Below are positions 1 through 11,270 of a stretch of DNA of 64,000 nucleotides, piece after piece. The notes under the pieces were generated by a model, which ran no database searches, was not told where the DNA came from, and saw nothing but the letters and a program-made list of their open reading frames with translations. Source of the stretch: Cordia subcordata (lineage: Eukaryota > Streptophyta > Magnoliopsida > Boraginales > Cordiaceae); the NCBI GenBank assembly GCA_028554755.1, contig JAPTOF010000002.1:31178501-31242500 (forward strand), in the 5' to 3' direction. Numbering within the stretch: the stretch's first letter is position 1; every line of letters starts with the position of its first letter. Both the position numbers and the translations under genes were made by a program.

Positions 1-692
1 ATGTTAAATTGAAACTCTTTCATTTGTTTGTTTATGTTAAGTACAAATAAATAAACCAATATTCTCTCTATAAATTTAAATATAATGATAAGATGGTAAT
101 TCTAACTTGATGGAAGCCAAATGACACAGGTTCGAAATTCACCACCACTCATTTAAAAATAGTTTTAAACAAATAATATTGCACGTGATGGAACGTTTTA
201 AGTACAAATAAATATACGAATATCATATTTACAAGCTTAAACTTCTTTTAGATGAGCCGATGAGGTGGTAACTCTAATTGTTTATAACAAGGAAGTCACT
301 TTAGAGAGATAATATTGAATTCACTATAAATTATTTGTTTTATCGGGCAGCAGTAATTTTATAATACATTTTTTAAATTAGTTAATAGTTTTGACAATAT
401 TTATAATAAGAAAACATAGGAGGTGAAAGAAATATATTGTGGCCTTTCTAAACCATGCTTAGGCACCTTAATAATTTTGAGATAAACCTAATATGATTTT
501 TATCTAATGCGAATTGCTCGTTATCAGAAACAAATGAAAGAAAAGAAAAATGAGTTAAAAATAATAATAATTCCTCTCTCATCTGGGAAATTTCATTTCA
601 GTATCAAACCTGGGCCTAAAATAAGGATCTCGAGTATCGTGGGCTCATTGGTCGTAAAATCCAAATTATCATGGATCTAAATCCAATCGGAG
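1..692. other. AT-rich intergenic DNA, no gene recognised
   Basis: No convincing reading frame is visible. Two short stretches around 88-160 and 240-300 share a 'GGTAA(T/C)TCTAA' motif, and the first is followed by GTTCGAAATTC. This is weakly reminiscent of a SINE promoter, but too little to call. Confidence 0.4.
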
Positions 693-813
693 GACAAAGG
701 CCCAACTAAAGATGCGCTGTCCTCCTTCTTAGAGTCCATATTTGTTGAGTAGCACAGCTTTGTGTCCAAATCCGTGGAGAAATATTGTATTTGCTGATGG
801 AAGCCCAAATGGC
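693..813 (+). pseudogene. Serpin exon-1 relic (degenerate)
   Basis: Two short blocks in adjacent frames resemble the N-terminal third of the intact serpin that starts at 2680. Positions 693-737 read DKGPTKDALSSFLES, against [15 protein letters not shown] in the intact gene. Positions 784-813 read IVFADGSPNG, against [11 protein letters not shown]. Order and spacing follow the intact exon, but an in-frame TAG (747-749), a frame change and loss of the N-terminus show it is dead. The nucleotides of the first block also align without gaps to the functional exon at roughly three quarters identity. It is probably an old tandem duplicate about 2 kb upstream of the working gene. The match is short, so chance or another serpin source is not excluded. 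Confidence 0.5.
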
Positions 814-1029
814 CTATCATCATTAATCAGCTTCTTCCTCGTCGAAAGATGCACGAATCTTGTGCGACGCGGAAGAGCCAATGTTACGTTACTTCATTGC
901 TACGCAAATAATCCTAACCAAAGTCAACATGCATTTATTCAAAACCAGTTTTCTTCATCTGAGATCCTTTACTACCATAAGTTTTGTGTACGTGTTAGTT
1001 TCTTCCGTCGTACATTTTTATCTATTCAA

Positions 1030-1055
1030 ATATATATATATATATATATATATAT
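1030..1055. repeat. (TA)n microsatellite
   Basis: A pure run of TA dinucleotides of about 26 bp in non-coding DNA. Confidence 0.9.
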
Positions 1056-1778
1056 TTAAAAGAATCATTTTAAATCAGTCGTCTGTTAATACGAGTAATT
1101 TTTCGTACTTTATATCCGACTAATAATCTTGATATGATTCCTCAATCCTCACCGAACATTAAAGCCCATGCCCAACTCATATTCTATTCCTTTCTTCACA
1201 GAACAGTATACCATTTTTTTTTTTCCTTTTCCAGTATTCTTTTCTTAATAAAGCAAATCCAACAAGCTAAGTTACTTAACTATGCCCGCGTGGACTAATC
1301 TTGCATACGTGTTCAGAAGATGGGCATGCACGCACTAAAAAGATTTCGACATATAAGAAGTTTACAAGTGCATTTCGCTTTCTCAACTAGAAAATTTTGT
1401 TCAACACATATATGTATTTTAAAAAGTTCCAACTCACTGTCATCGTAAACAAGAAGATTTTCCTCTTCATGTCCGCCAAACTTAAGCTGATCTACTCGGT
1501 AGGGAAAGTTCTTTTAACAACCTATTTTTATTTTTTTTTATCTTTAAAATTAAAACTTTTATGATTTACAAATTTATTGCCAATTTTTTTATTAAACAAT
1601 TTTATCAAATCATTTTATTTATTAAAAATAAATATATACAAATTACAAAGTACTTTTTAAAATCAAGCTTTGTTTGGTAAATTTTGATGACATGAAGAAA
1701 TATTGTTAAAATTATAACTTTATGGGAAGAGTTTGGAATTTAAGCCAAAACCCATGCTTATTTTACTTTTGTAAATTA

Positions 1779-1995
1779 GGACTTGTTCAGATTAGTTTTT
1801 TTTTTTTTTTTACAGTTTTTAAAAATTAATTTAAAAAATTTAAAAATTCTAAATTCTAAAAAAAATATGTATTTGAACTTTTTTTTTTCAAAATTCAACT
1901 TTTTTACAAGTCAAATCAAATAAGTTATTACAAATTTAATATAACTTTTTCAAAAAAAAATATTTTTTCTTAAAAAAATCAATCCAAATAAGTCC
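1779..1995. mobile_element. Tourist-like MITE (217 bp), TTA target duplication
   Basis: The ends form an imperfect inverted repeat: GGACTTGTTCAGATTAGTTT on the left, and on the right the complement of GGACTTATTTGGATTGATTT. A TTA triplet flanks each side (1776-1778 and 1996-1998). There is no coding capacity and the interior is A/T homopolymer-rich. Short size, GG(A/G)CTTGTTTGG-like termini and a 3-bp TTA duplication are typical of PIF/Harbinger-derived Tourist MITEs. The superfamily assignment is inferred from these features. Confidence 0.65.
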
Positions 1996-2070
1996 TTATT
2001 TTATTTGGGTATCAAAAAACTTTTTAACTTATATAAGACTCCTAGTGTATGTATTGTATATCATCCTACT

Positions 2071-2072
<2 letters not shown>

Positions 2073-2113
<41 letters not shown>
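2073..2113. repeat. (TA)n microsatellite
   Basis: A pure TA run of about 41 bp. The flanking 2114-2520 is very AT-rich and holds no recognisable gene. Confidence 0.9.
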
Positions 2114-2115
<2 letters not shown>

Positions 2116-2579
2116 TTAAACTCAAAGGAGCTTAAAGAAGAGCACTCATCTATTTGCCAAATCATCATAAATTATATTTTTAATATTATTACATTATTAT
2201 AAATTTATATATTATAATGTTTAATTATATTTATGCACCACCTATATATATATTTTTAATGAGTTTAAAGTAATGAATTCCAAAAAAACTCATTAATTTA
2301 ATTAATTTATGCATTATGTCCTAATTTAAAAAATAAAAATAAGAATAACAAAATACTAGAATTCATTTTTATAGATATTTAAAAATAATAAAAAACACAT
2401 GAAAACTTAAAAATAATAAAAATTATACCTATAAATATTTAAAAAATTAAAAAATATACAGAACCTTAAAAAGCCTGTGCAAAGTACGGGTATGAAAGCA
2501 CCGGTAATATCTCAATGTGTTCATTTAACTGTATCTCTCTTGGCCTTTTCAATAGGCCCAACTGACATCCCATGGGTAG

Positions 2580-2588
2580 TATTTAAAG
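2580..2588 (+). promoter_or_regulatory. Possible TATA element of the serpin gene
   Basis: TATTTAAAG lies about 90-100 bp upstream of the serpin ATG at 2680, in a locally GC-richer stretch with TAGGCCCAAC upstream (a GGCCCA site-II/telo-box-like motif at 2553-2562). Position and context suit a core promoter, but no transcript start is known. Confidence 0.4.
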
Positions 2589-2679
2589 GCCGGTCCGAAA
2601 GCCAAAACATTTTGCCTACGATGAAAATAACATTCATTAAAGAAAGTTAAACAATTTGATATCCCATCTGCTTCAAAGA

Positions 2680-5652
2680 ATGGACCTCCGCGAATCCATC
2701 GCAAACCAAACGGACGTTTCGTTAACGTTAGCCAGTCGTGTTCTGCCAACGGAGGCCGAAGACTCTAACGGCGTCTTCTCGCCGCTCTCGATCCAAGTGA
2801 TATTGGGCCTGATCGCTGCTGGGTCCAAGGGCCCAACCCAAGACCAGCTGCTTTCCTTCCTCAAGTCCAAGTCAACTGATGACGTCAACTCCCTCTCTTC
2901 TCAGCTCGTTGCCGTCGTCTTCTCCGACGGCAGTGCCGCCGGTGGCCCCCGGTTGTCGTTCGCTAATGGGGTTTGGGTTGACCAGTCAATGCCTCTCAAG
3001 CCTTCTTTCAAAGACGTGGTTGATAATGTCTACAAGGCCGTTGCTACACATGTTGACTTTCAAACCAAGGTGAAATATCATTTTTTATAGGTTAAGTAAA
3101 GATTAAATTGTCAAAGTTGGTTAATTTCTCTAATTAATACGAATATGGCAAAAAAATTCTCTGATATAGTGATTACTCAGTGTTCTTAGATTGTTATGGC
3201 GAGCTGTTTTGAAGGGCAGTTTTGGCAAATACAATTAGCTTTTTGCATTGTGCAAATTGAGCTTTATAATCAAATTGGCTTAACATGTTTCTTAAGCCCG
3301 TTTCCACTACAAAAACATGATCTTTGCTTATACATGTTGTCTTATGGCAAGCTGTTTTGAAAAGTAGTTTTGGCAAATACAATTAGCTTTTTGCATTGTG
3401 TAAATTGAGCTTTTATAATCAAATTTGGCTTAACACGTTTCTTAAGCCCGTTTCCACTGGAAAAATACGATCTTTGCTTATACATGTGTCTTATGGAAAG
3501 CAGTTTTGAAGGGTAGTTTTGGCAAATACAATTAGCTTTTTGCATTGTGCAAATTGAGCTTTTATAATCAAATTTGGCTTAACACGTTTCTTAAGCCCGT
3601 TTCCACTGGAAAAATACGATCTTTGCTTATACATGTGTCTTATGGAAAGCAGTTTTGAAGGGTAGTTTTGGCAAATACAATTAGCTTTTTGCATTGTGCA
3701 AATTGAGCTTTTATAATCAAATGTGGCTTAAAATGTTTCTTAAGCTCGTTTCAACTACAAAAAGATTCCTGAAAGGAGTATGTTAAACCAAAAAAGAAAA
3801 AGAGAGAGAGTGAGAGAGAAACTGGTCTTTATGCTCAAACAGCTCATGATTTTGACACTGGTGTATGTCACTATGGGGTATTTTTGGATGTGGGGATGTA
3901 TCTATGTGATACTGATCTTTAATTATATCCCCTTTAAATTAGTGGTATTACGTGTATGAAAATGATAGTAGGAAATGGAAAATCTGAGCTTTATGGTCTT
4001 TGTCAAACGGGTATATTGTGAACCCTTTAGCTTCTGATACTAATGTAGGCTGTGGAGTGGCCTTGCTTTTTGTTTCTTCACAAGGCCTTTGTGAAATCTT
4101 TTCTTTCTATGCCTGTGAGCAGCTGTAGTAGATGACATAAGCTGTGGTTCGTGGTTCTTAGTAGTTAAGGAAAACTGAGATTCAATTTTGTCTTCCAGAA
4201 TTTATCAAATACTTCTTTTATGATAGATGAATAGACATGCTAGTATGAGTGACTTGTAGACAGAGGGTGTCTTGAACTGTCTTGGATTTGGGAATAAATG
4301 ATTTCTAAAACGTTTATTCTTGATCCATCCTTTTGTCATTGGTGATGGTGTATCCTAGTATGAGTGACTTGTAGACAGTGTGTCTTGAGCTGTCTTGCAT
4401 TTGGGAATAAATGATTTCTAAAATCTTTATTCTTGATCCACCTTTTTGTCATTGGTGATGGTGCGAAGTGAATTTCTCTTGCTGGTCAAAAATTTTCAGT
4501 TGTAGATCTGCACTTGGTCTCCTGCAGACATTGATCTCCTGTATTTTGCCAGTAAAGGTGATCGTATTTGCATATTCACATTCCCAAGGGTTGTTTTACA
4601 TCTTTTAGCACCCTCTTGGTGAAGCATATGTTTATTGACATATGATAACGCTTTTGCAGCATATAAACTTGTAATATACTCTTTTACTTATAACGACATG
4701 TATGGTACAGTTCTGTATCTAAAGCTGTCAGTTCCTTGTTGTCAGTTGTAATACTAACACCACCTGTGGCATCCATTTCCTCCTCAATGTATAGTTTCTT
4801 GAATATTATACATATCTGCTGATGTAATATATATGCTAATTCTTATGGTTTTTGCTGTTGATGCTTCTAAAGCATGTCGAGGTAACCACTGAAGTGAATC
4901 AATGGGCCGAAAAGGAAACAAGTGGCCTTATAAAGGAGATTCTTCCTGCTGGCTCTGTCGACCATACAACGAGGCTCATCTTTGCTAATGCACTATACTT
5001 TAAAGGAGCCTGGAATGAGAAGTTCGATGCCTCTCAGACGAAGGATCATGATTTCCATCTTCTCAATGGAACCTCAGTTCAAGCCCCATTCATGACTAGC
5101 AAGAAGAAGCAATACATCCGTGCATTTGATTCTTTCAAAGTGTTGAGCCTTCCATACAAACAAGGTGGAGACAAGCGTAGCTTCTCCATGTACATCTTTC
5201 TCCCAGATGCCAAAGATGGACTCCCAGCTTTAACAAGCAAAATCAGTTCTGAACCAGGGTTTTTAGATCGTCACCTCCCATATGAACAAGTAGAAGTAGG
5301 CAACTTCCTTATCCCAAAGTTTAAAATGTCTTTTGGATTTGAAGCTTCCGAAGTACTTAAAGGATTAGGGCTGGTGTCTCCATTCTCTGGTGATGGTCTT
5401 ACCGAGATGGTCGATTCTCCTGTTGGTCAGAACCTATACGTTTCAAGTATTTTCCAGAAGTCCTTTATCGAGGTCAATGAGGAAGGCACAGAAGCTGCAG
5501 CTGCTTCTGCTGCTGTAATTAAGTTAAGATCTCTGGCAATGGTTGATAAGTTAGACTTCGTTGCTGACCACCCGTTCCTCTTCCTTATCAGAGAAAACAT
5601 GACAGGGGTTCTACTTTTCATAGGTCAAGTGCTTAATCCTCTTGTCCATTAA
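2680..5652 (+). CDS. Serpin (LR-type plant serine/cysteine protease inhibitor)
   Basis: Two exons, 2680-3069 and 4873-5652, join in phase 0 (AAG|CAT) across an 1803-bp GT..AG intron and encode 389 residues, the normal size for plant serpins. It should act as a suicide inhibitor of proteases, probably cytosolic since no signal peptide is seen. The N-terminus [15 protein letters not shown] matches plant serpin helix [27 protein letters not shown] and FVADHPFLF are hallmark segments, and the protein ends [11 protein letters not shown]. The hinge [10 protein letters not shown] is followed by VIKLRSL, which places P1 at Arg349 with Leu at P2 and Ser at P1'. This is the LR class of Arabidopsis AtSerpin1, whose known targets are Arg/Lys-specific proteases such as metacaspases and RD21; targets here are inferred. 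ATG 2680 was chosen because translation begins there in the family and the codon upstream of it lacks serpin similarity. Confidence 0.93.
3194..3765. repeat. 149-bp tandem repeat, about 3.8 copies, inside the serpin intron
   Basis: The landmark TTTGGCAAATACAATTAGC recurs at 3221, 3368, 3518 and 3667, giving periods of 147, 150 and 149 bp. Copies 2 to 4 are nearly identical, so the expansion is young. Small minus-strand reading frames inside it repeat with the unit and are not genes. The last unit ends near an AG-rich tract at 3784-3822. Confidence 0.9.
4241..4463. repeat. 115-bp tandem duplication in the serpin intron
   Basis: The segment starting TAGTATGAGTGACTTGTAGACAG at 4241 is repeated from 4356. 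Both copies end in TTGTCATTGGTGATGGTG and differ by a few substitutions and a small indel. It is independent of the 149-bp array upstream in the same intron. Confidence 0.88.
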
Positions 5653-6714
5653 ATGAGCCCGCTTCACTGGAAGATATCTGCTGAAGAATAAAAAGCCTGA
5701 GTCAGTTCATCTGATGTAAGTTTTGTCGATAGTCTGCCTTTTTTAGTTTGCTATCCCTGATTAGCATCGTTGCTGTGTTGGTCTTCATACTAGCCATTTC
5801 ATTTTCGTATTTTGTGCTCATGTTTTCCGAGCGTGCATGGGTTTGTAGATGTAGTTCAAGTGAAATGGCATGGTCTTGTAAGAAAATTCACAGAATTTCT
5901 TTTCAATTGATGTACTTATACTACTACTTTGACATGTATTCTACTTGCATCACTTGATACCCTTATACTCCCTCTGATACGCGATATGTGCCATTTGGGA
6001 AGAATCGGCACCTCATAACTTGTCTGGCATGAGGATGAAAGGCGTGCAGTAGTCGGCCTTTTGTCATCATCAAGGGTTCATTTGGATTGATTTTTTTCAA
6101 AAGTGTCTTTTTAGAACTTTTGAAAAAGTACTTTTTTGAAAAGTTAAAACTTTTAGCTTATAAAAAAAAATTTCTTTTAGAATTTCAACCTTTTTTTAAA
6201 TTAAATTCAAACGTTTATTAACAAAAAAAAATCTTTTTAAGGGGGTGGAAAGGTTTTTTCCATTTGAAAAATGGCCAATCCAACACAGGCCCAAAACACC
6301 CGCAAACGCCATTGATCTTGAAAAGCAAGAATGGGATGGACCACAGAGACTAGCAGGGTTTGCCGTGGCCCATGGACATAAGAAGTGAGAGGCCATTCAC
6401 ACTGTGCACCCGTGGCTGCTGTGAAATCACGCGTGATTAATGCGCTTTTTCTTCTTTTTCTTTTTTTGCTTGCAATTATTCTCCTCTCTTCTTGTTTCAT
6501 GACATACAATTCTTCAATTTAATTTATTCAACAACTAAACAAAAAAATCAAATCAAAATTGCAGCTCAATTCAATCAAAATGTTTGAAGCAACAACATCC
6601 AAATAAATACAAAACATTTGTAATTTTGAATTGTGACCTAGGAACAAAAATATATAAATCTGATGAAGCTTTTTATGAATAAACAGAGATTGAATAGTGA
6701 ATAAATAGTTTTGA
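5653..6714. other. Serpin 3' flank and unassigned DNA
   Basis: 5653 to about 5960 is probably the serpin 3' UTR. 6074-6235 is homopolymer-rich and begins TTCATTTGGATTGATTTTTTTC, like one arm of the foldback elements elsewhere in the window. 6240-6480 is less AT-rich and looks like unique sequence, but no protein family was recognised on either strand. Confidence 0.4.
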
Positions 6715-7125
6715 TAATTTCAACAAACAATAATAGCTTATAGAACATATATTGTGATGAATAATATGTTACTAAATAAACAATAATAGCTTATAAAATA
6801 CTGAACAAACAATAATATGCTACTTCTACTGAACAAATAATAATAGCTTACTGAATAAACAATTATAGAATATTAAATAAACAATCATAAGCTACAGAAC
6901 AAATAGTTATAAAATACTAAACAAATGATAATAGGCTACTAAATAAATAATAATAGCTTACTGAACAAACATTTATAAAGCATTGAACAAACAAGTTATA
7001 AAGCACTGAACAAACAATAATAGGCTACTGAACAAACAATAATAGTTTATAGAACAAATAGTTCTAGAATACTGAACAAATAATAATAACCTACTAGCTG
7101 CTGAACAAACAATTATAGAATTTTC
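6715..7125. repeat. Degenerate tandem array, (CTGAACAAACAATAATAG)-like
   Basis: About 400 bp is built from variants of a roughly 18-20 bp unit, (C/A)TGAACAAACAATAATAGCTTA, often alternating with TATAGAATA spacers. Copies are diverged by substitution and small indels, so the array is old. No coding potential was found. Confidence 0.75.
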
Positions 7126-9087
7126 AAAACATCCCATAAAATAAAAGTCTTCATCAATCTCCTCCACCTCTGCCAACCCTTTCTTTCTCTTCCTTGCTCT
7201 CTTAAAGTCGTGGTCTTCATTTTTTAGCTTTCCTCTTTATTTCTTTTTCAATTCTTTTGCATTTTTTTTCTATTTCTTCTTCAACAGTAAAGTCATAAAG
7301 CAATAATAGACTCAACGGAAATATCAAATCAAAACCCTATGTTGATCGTGGTAAAATCGTCGAGAAAGAAAGAGAGAACAAAGATGTTGAAAGAGAGAAA
7401 TAACAAAGACATAGAGAGAGAAAAAATAGAGACGTGTTATGACTCTCTGTTTTTTCTTATATGTATATATATGCGCATGTGTTGACATGCTTGGAGGACT
7501 ATATAGGTAAGGATACACCTTACTGAAGGTGTATCTTATAATTTGCGAAAGTGGGATATGCTCTCGAAAATACCATGAAACCGACCCATTCATCCATGGC
7601 CAAATTCTTTTCATGTCAATATCAAAGTCTTTTTCCTTTCTATTCCTTCATTCTAAAGAAAACACGAATGAAGATTTGAGTAACTTTATGAGGAAAAAAA
7701 TAGTGTTGATAACTATTATGTAATCATGACGAGATATTTGGGTTGTGTACTATCATTAAGAGGGCATTTGAGAGCACTTGTAAAATGATTAGAAGGTTGC
7801 TAAGCTTATAGTAAGCAGTTAAAAGAAAAGGGGAAAAAAGAATATAAAATATAGAACAGGAAAGACATATTTTGATTTTTATTTGCTATAATAAAATTTG
7901 AAAGGAATCCAAATTCGAGTCTAATTCAAATAATGCGGTATCAAGCTAGGAAATATAAAAGTTCAAAGAACTTTAACAAAGAACACATGTAATGAAATAT
8001 TAAAAGGAGGTGATTTCACATAAGCCCCAAATGTTTTAGATAAGCCCATATCTTAAATTCTCTGTTTGTAAGATCTTTTTTTTTTGGTCTTTTTTCGGTC
8101 AACCTAATTGCAAGATCATCTAAAAAGGAATCTACGGATTTTAACCCTCAGATTACGTTTTCTATTGTGGCTTTACCTGAATTAAGGAGTTGATGCAAAA
8201 CGTTGATTGATAGATTTATGCAATCATTGATTCATTTTTTCAATTCATTATGTGTTACTAATGTTTTTTTTCCCTTTTAGATCTCCCAATTTAACATCTC
8301 AACCCCCATATAGAATTTGACAGCAAGTCATCACTTCTAGAAAAAGTAATCACAACTATTATCTGCTATTGATATTGATTCGTGATTAATTTGGAAATGT
8401 GGGTGAATATGTATTTCTTATGACCATATGTTGTGTTATTCTAATTTCAGACAGAATTTAAAAAGCACACTGCGCATGCTAAATATTTTTCATCTTTTAA
8501 ATTTATTGAAGCCAAAAAACTCTTCTGATGAATACTTGAAGCCAGTTCATTCTTACAAATAAATAGAAAATGTAGAAGGATAGCCGTATTGCATGTGTAA
8601 CATAAAATTTAGCATTGCATACGTGTAGTTAATGCTATTGGAAGATAAAAATACAAGACTACGTTATCATCACATCACATGATATGGTACAGTGACTTTC
8701 TAGAGCAAAATAATATGAAATTTGCAGTTGTTTCTTTTATATATAGTATAAAGAGATTAATATCTAAATGAAACGCGTTCATGTAATAAATTTCAGAAGA
8801 CATATAGGACAATACTCCAAATATAATTTCTCATGGAGGTTGTTGTGTGAACCCAGAAAAGAAAATCATAAGCTGTAATTTGGCCGTTATTAGAAGGTGG
8901 GCGCCGGGGCGGTGGGGGTGGCGGAGGATGAGGTGTCAAACGTGATATGATCACTCACTCTCTCGTCTTTATGTGGTTAATGGCAGACACCCTCATACAA
9001 GAAAGTTGAAAGCTGTGCTTGCTACTTTTGTTTGCTTCTTAAAATTTTTGGCTTAAAATTTCATGATACTAACTCAAATTTCACTTA
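7126..9087. other. Intergenic DNA, no gene recognised
   Basis: Short open frames exist on both strands (for example 7324-7614 on the minus strand) but resemble no family and have no intron or codon pattern in support. A GC-rich patch at about 8896-8932 (GGCGCCGGGGCGGTGGGGGTGG) contrasts with the surrounding AT-rich sequence and could form a G-quadruplex. Confidence 0.4.
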
Positions 9088-9672
9088 GGGTCTGTTCGAC
9101 ACAATTAGCAGATTAGGTAGCAGATAGCTGTTTGAATAGTGGATAACAGTTTGGGTAGTGGACAATTGTTGTATTTTAGCGGTTAGCTGATTGCTATTTC
9201 ACTAGCGGATTATTTTAGATATGTTCAAAAAAACTAGCTGTTAGATCAGCTGGTGAGTGCAAAATAACAAAAAAGACATCGTTAATAATAAATATAAAAA
9301 TAATGAATGGACAAGTAAGAACTAAACTTTTTAATATATTTTGATATTGATAAAATTTTAAATTAATTTTTGTCTTATTTTGTATTTAATTCGTGAAAGA
9401 AAATGTAAAAATATAAACGAAATTGAATAGAGAGTATAATTACCAAAAATATGTTAGAGAAAGGGTAGTATTGCCAAAAAAAGGTGAAACACTAAACTCT
9501 ACTTTAAAACGTTAATAATATTAGTTTTTTACAAACACTACTTCAAACACAATTTAGAATGAAAACAATACTTAAAATACTATTTTATCGAACAACTAAA
9601 ATGAGAGAAAGTAGTATTTTGGTTCAGTCAAGATACTAAATACTTCTTAAAATATTATTATCGAACAAGACC
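9088..9672. mobile_element. MITE-like element (585 bp), TTA target duplication
   Basis: The terminal inverted repeats are GGGTCTGTTCGACACAATTA on the left and, at the right, the complement of GGTCTTGTTCGATAATAATA. TTA flanks both sides (9085-9087 and 9673-9675). There is no transposase. The interior is AT-rich with subterminal repetition of AGCTG/AGCAG motifs. The size and 3-bp duplication fit a PIF/Harbinger-type non-autonomous element. Confidence 0.6.
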
Positions 9673-9945
9673 TTAATCTAAAGCAACTACTATTAGTATG
9701 TTTGGAATAATTTTATTTTAAGATGCTTATCTTATTAAAATTTGGAGATATCTTATTACATGTACTATGCATTCAATAATTGTAAAAAAAAGTAGAATTG
9801 ATTACTTATTTCTTATAAGATAAAATGTATGACTTGTTTTAAAATTTTTTAAAGATCTACAATAAGATATCTTAAATCTTATAAGATTTCTCTCCATTTT
9901 AATAGGATAAGTATTTTAAAATAAGACTATAACAAATAGCGCGCG

Positions 9946-9992
<47 letters not shown>

Positions 9993-11270
9993 CTTTGACC
10001 TAGAAAAGGAAAAAGAAAAAAAAGGAGAAGAAAGACTAAAAATAAAGCAACCATGTCCTTTGCACACATTGCACATTTAACAAGCTGCAGATACCAGGAT
10101 TTGCAGATTTCTTTCTTTTTTTTTTTTTTTTGGGTTCATGAACAAAACTTATACTATAACATGAGAAATACGTACGTCAACCTTTGCTCGTAACATCGGC
10201 ATCCTTGTTTACAAGAAAGAAAAATCCATCTGGAATGTAATAATACGAATTTAAAAGAAAAAATATTCAGCCTAAAATTTGAGGATAGAGTAGATAGAGA
10301 TTTCTGAAGTTATAAATACATTTTTCCCATTTTCATTGTTCTTAATTTGAGTTCAACATCGCCCTTAGCAGATAACGATTGATGATGCCAATGACATTAC
10401 TTGTTTTTATTTTTTTCTGGCCAAATGATATTCATAAATGTGATTAGAAAATAACGCATTCTAACATATGCATCATTAATATATAAGCAAATTTTATAAA
10501 CTTATGAATTTCATAATGTACCGCACTGTGAACTCAGACCTGTTTATTTCAAATTTATTTCTTTTGGTCAGAAGATTATATCAAACTTGAGAAACTCCCA
10601 ATCTCGTAATAAATTAAGCCAATTTATGTGCAATCTTCGCAAATTTTAGCTAGAAAAAGTTGGTTATTTGCTAGATGCTAATCCTCTAGTGTAGGTGGAG
10701 AAGAAGCAGAAAAATTGAAGTGATGGCAAAGTGGTCATTTTGTACAGTTTGGACCTCGAAGTTCGTGGACCCACGCGGGGTTCACAGCTCACTTCAAAAG
10801 ATGCGTTATGGTTCCTCGAAACGGACAAAAACTAAACGTAATCCTAAAATTCTCATCTTTAGTATCTATCCATCACTCATCGTGTCAGAAAGCATCCATA
10901 ATATGCTGTGATAATTATTTAATATCTAATTTTTCTTTTGAAAATATTATTACTATGATCCGATCTGCATCTGCATCACTGCATCTGCATGTTTGAATAC
11001 AAATACTTTTGCTTAAAAGAACCAATATTAAATTTACTTCCTAAAAACAAACCAAAAACAACATTACTTGGTTTACATGCTAAATATGAAATAAAGTTAG
11101 TATATGGTGTTTAATGCGAGCTTCCATATTTAGTTGGCTCTTGTTAGAATTTTGTTTTACTTGTCGGTGGTGATTCTTGGGAAGCTGAAACGATTCTTTG
11201 AAGGGGAAAAAAAAAAAGGGATCGGAAACTTTGAGAAGGGTTAAACAACAGTAAAGAAAAGGAAAAGAAA
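9673..11270. other. Upstream region of the transporter gene
   Basis: Contains a compound CA/TA microsatellite at about 9941-9991 and otherwise AT-rich DNA. 10720-10830 is a more GC-balanced stretch (including ACCCACGCGGGGTTCAC) roughly 450 bp upstream of the transporter ATG, where promoter sequence would be expected. No gene was recognised. Confidence 0.4.

Noticed and set aside
3194..3694. Three overlapping minus-strand frames with a shared [18 protein letters not shown] start
   Set aside because: They are the same open frame repeated by the 149-bp tandem array inside the serpin intron; no family match and no independent evidence.
7324..7614. 96-codon minus-strand frame
   Set aside because: No similarity to a known family, lies in AT-rich repeat-flanked DNA and has no splice or promoter support.
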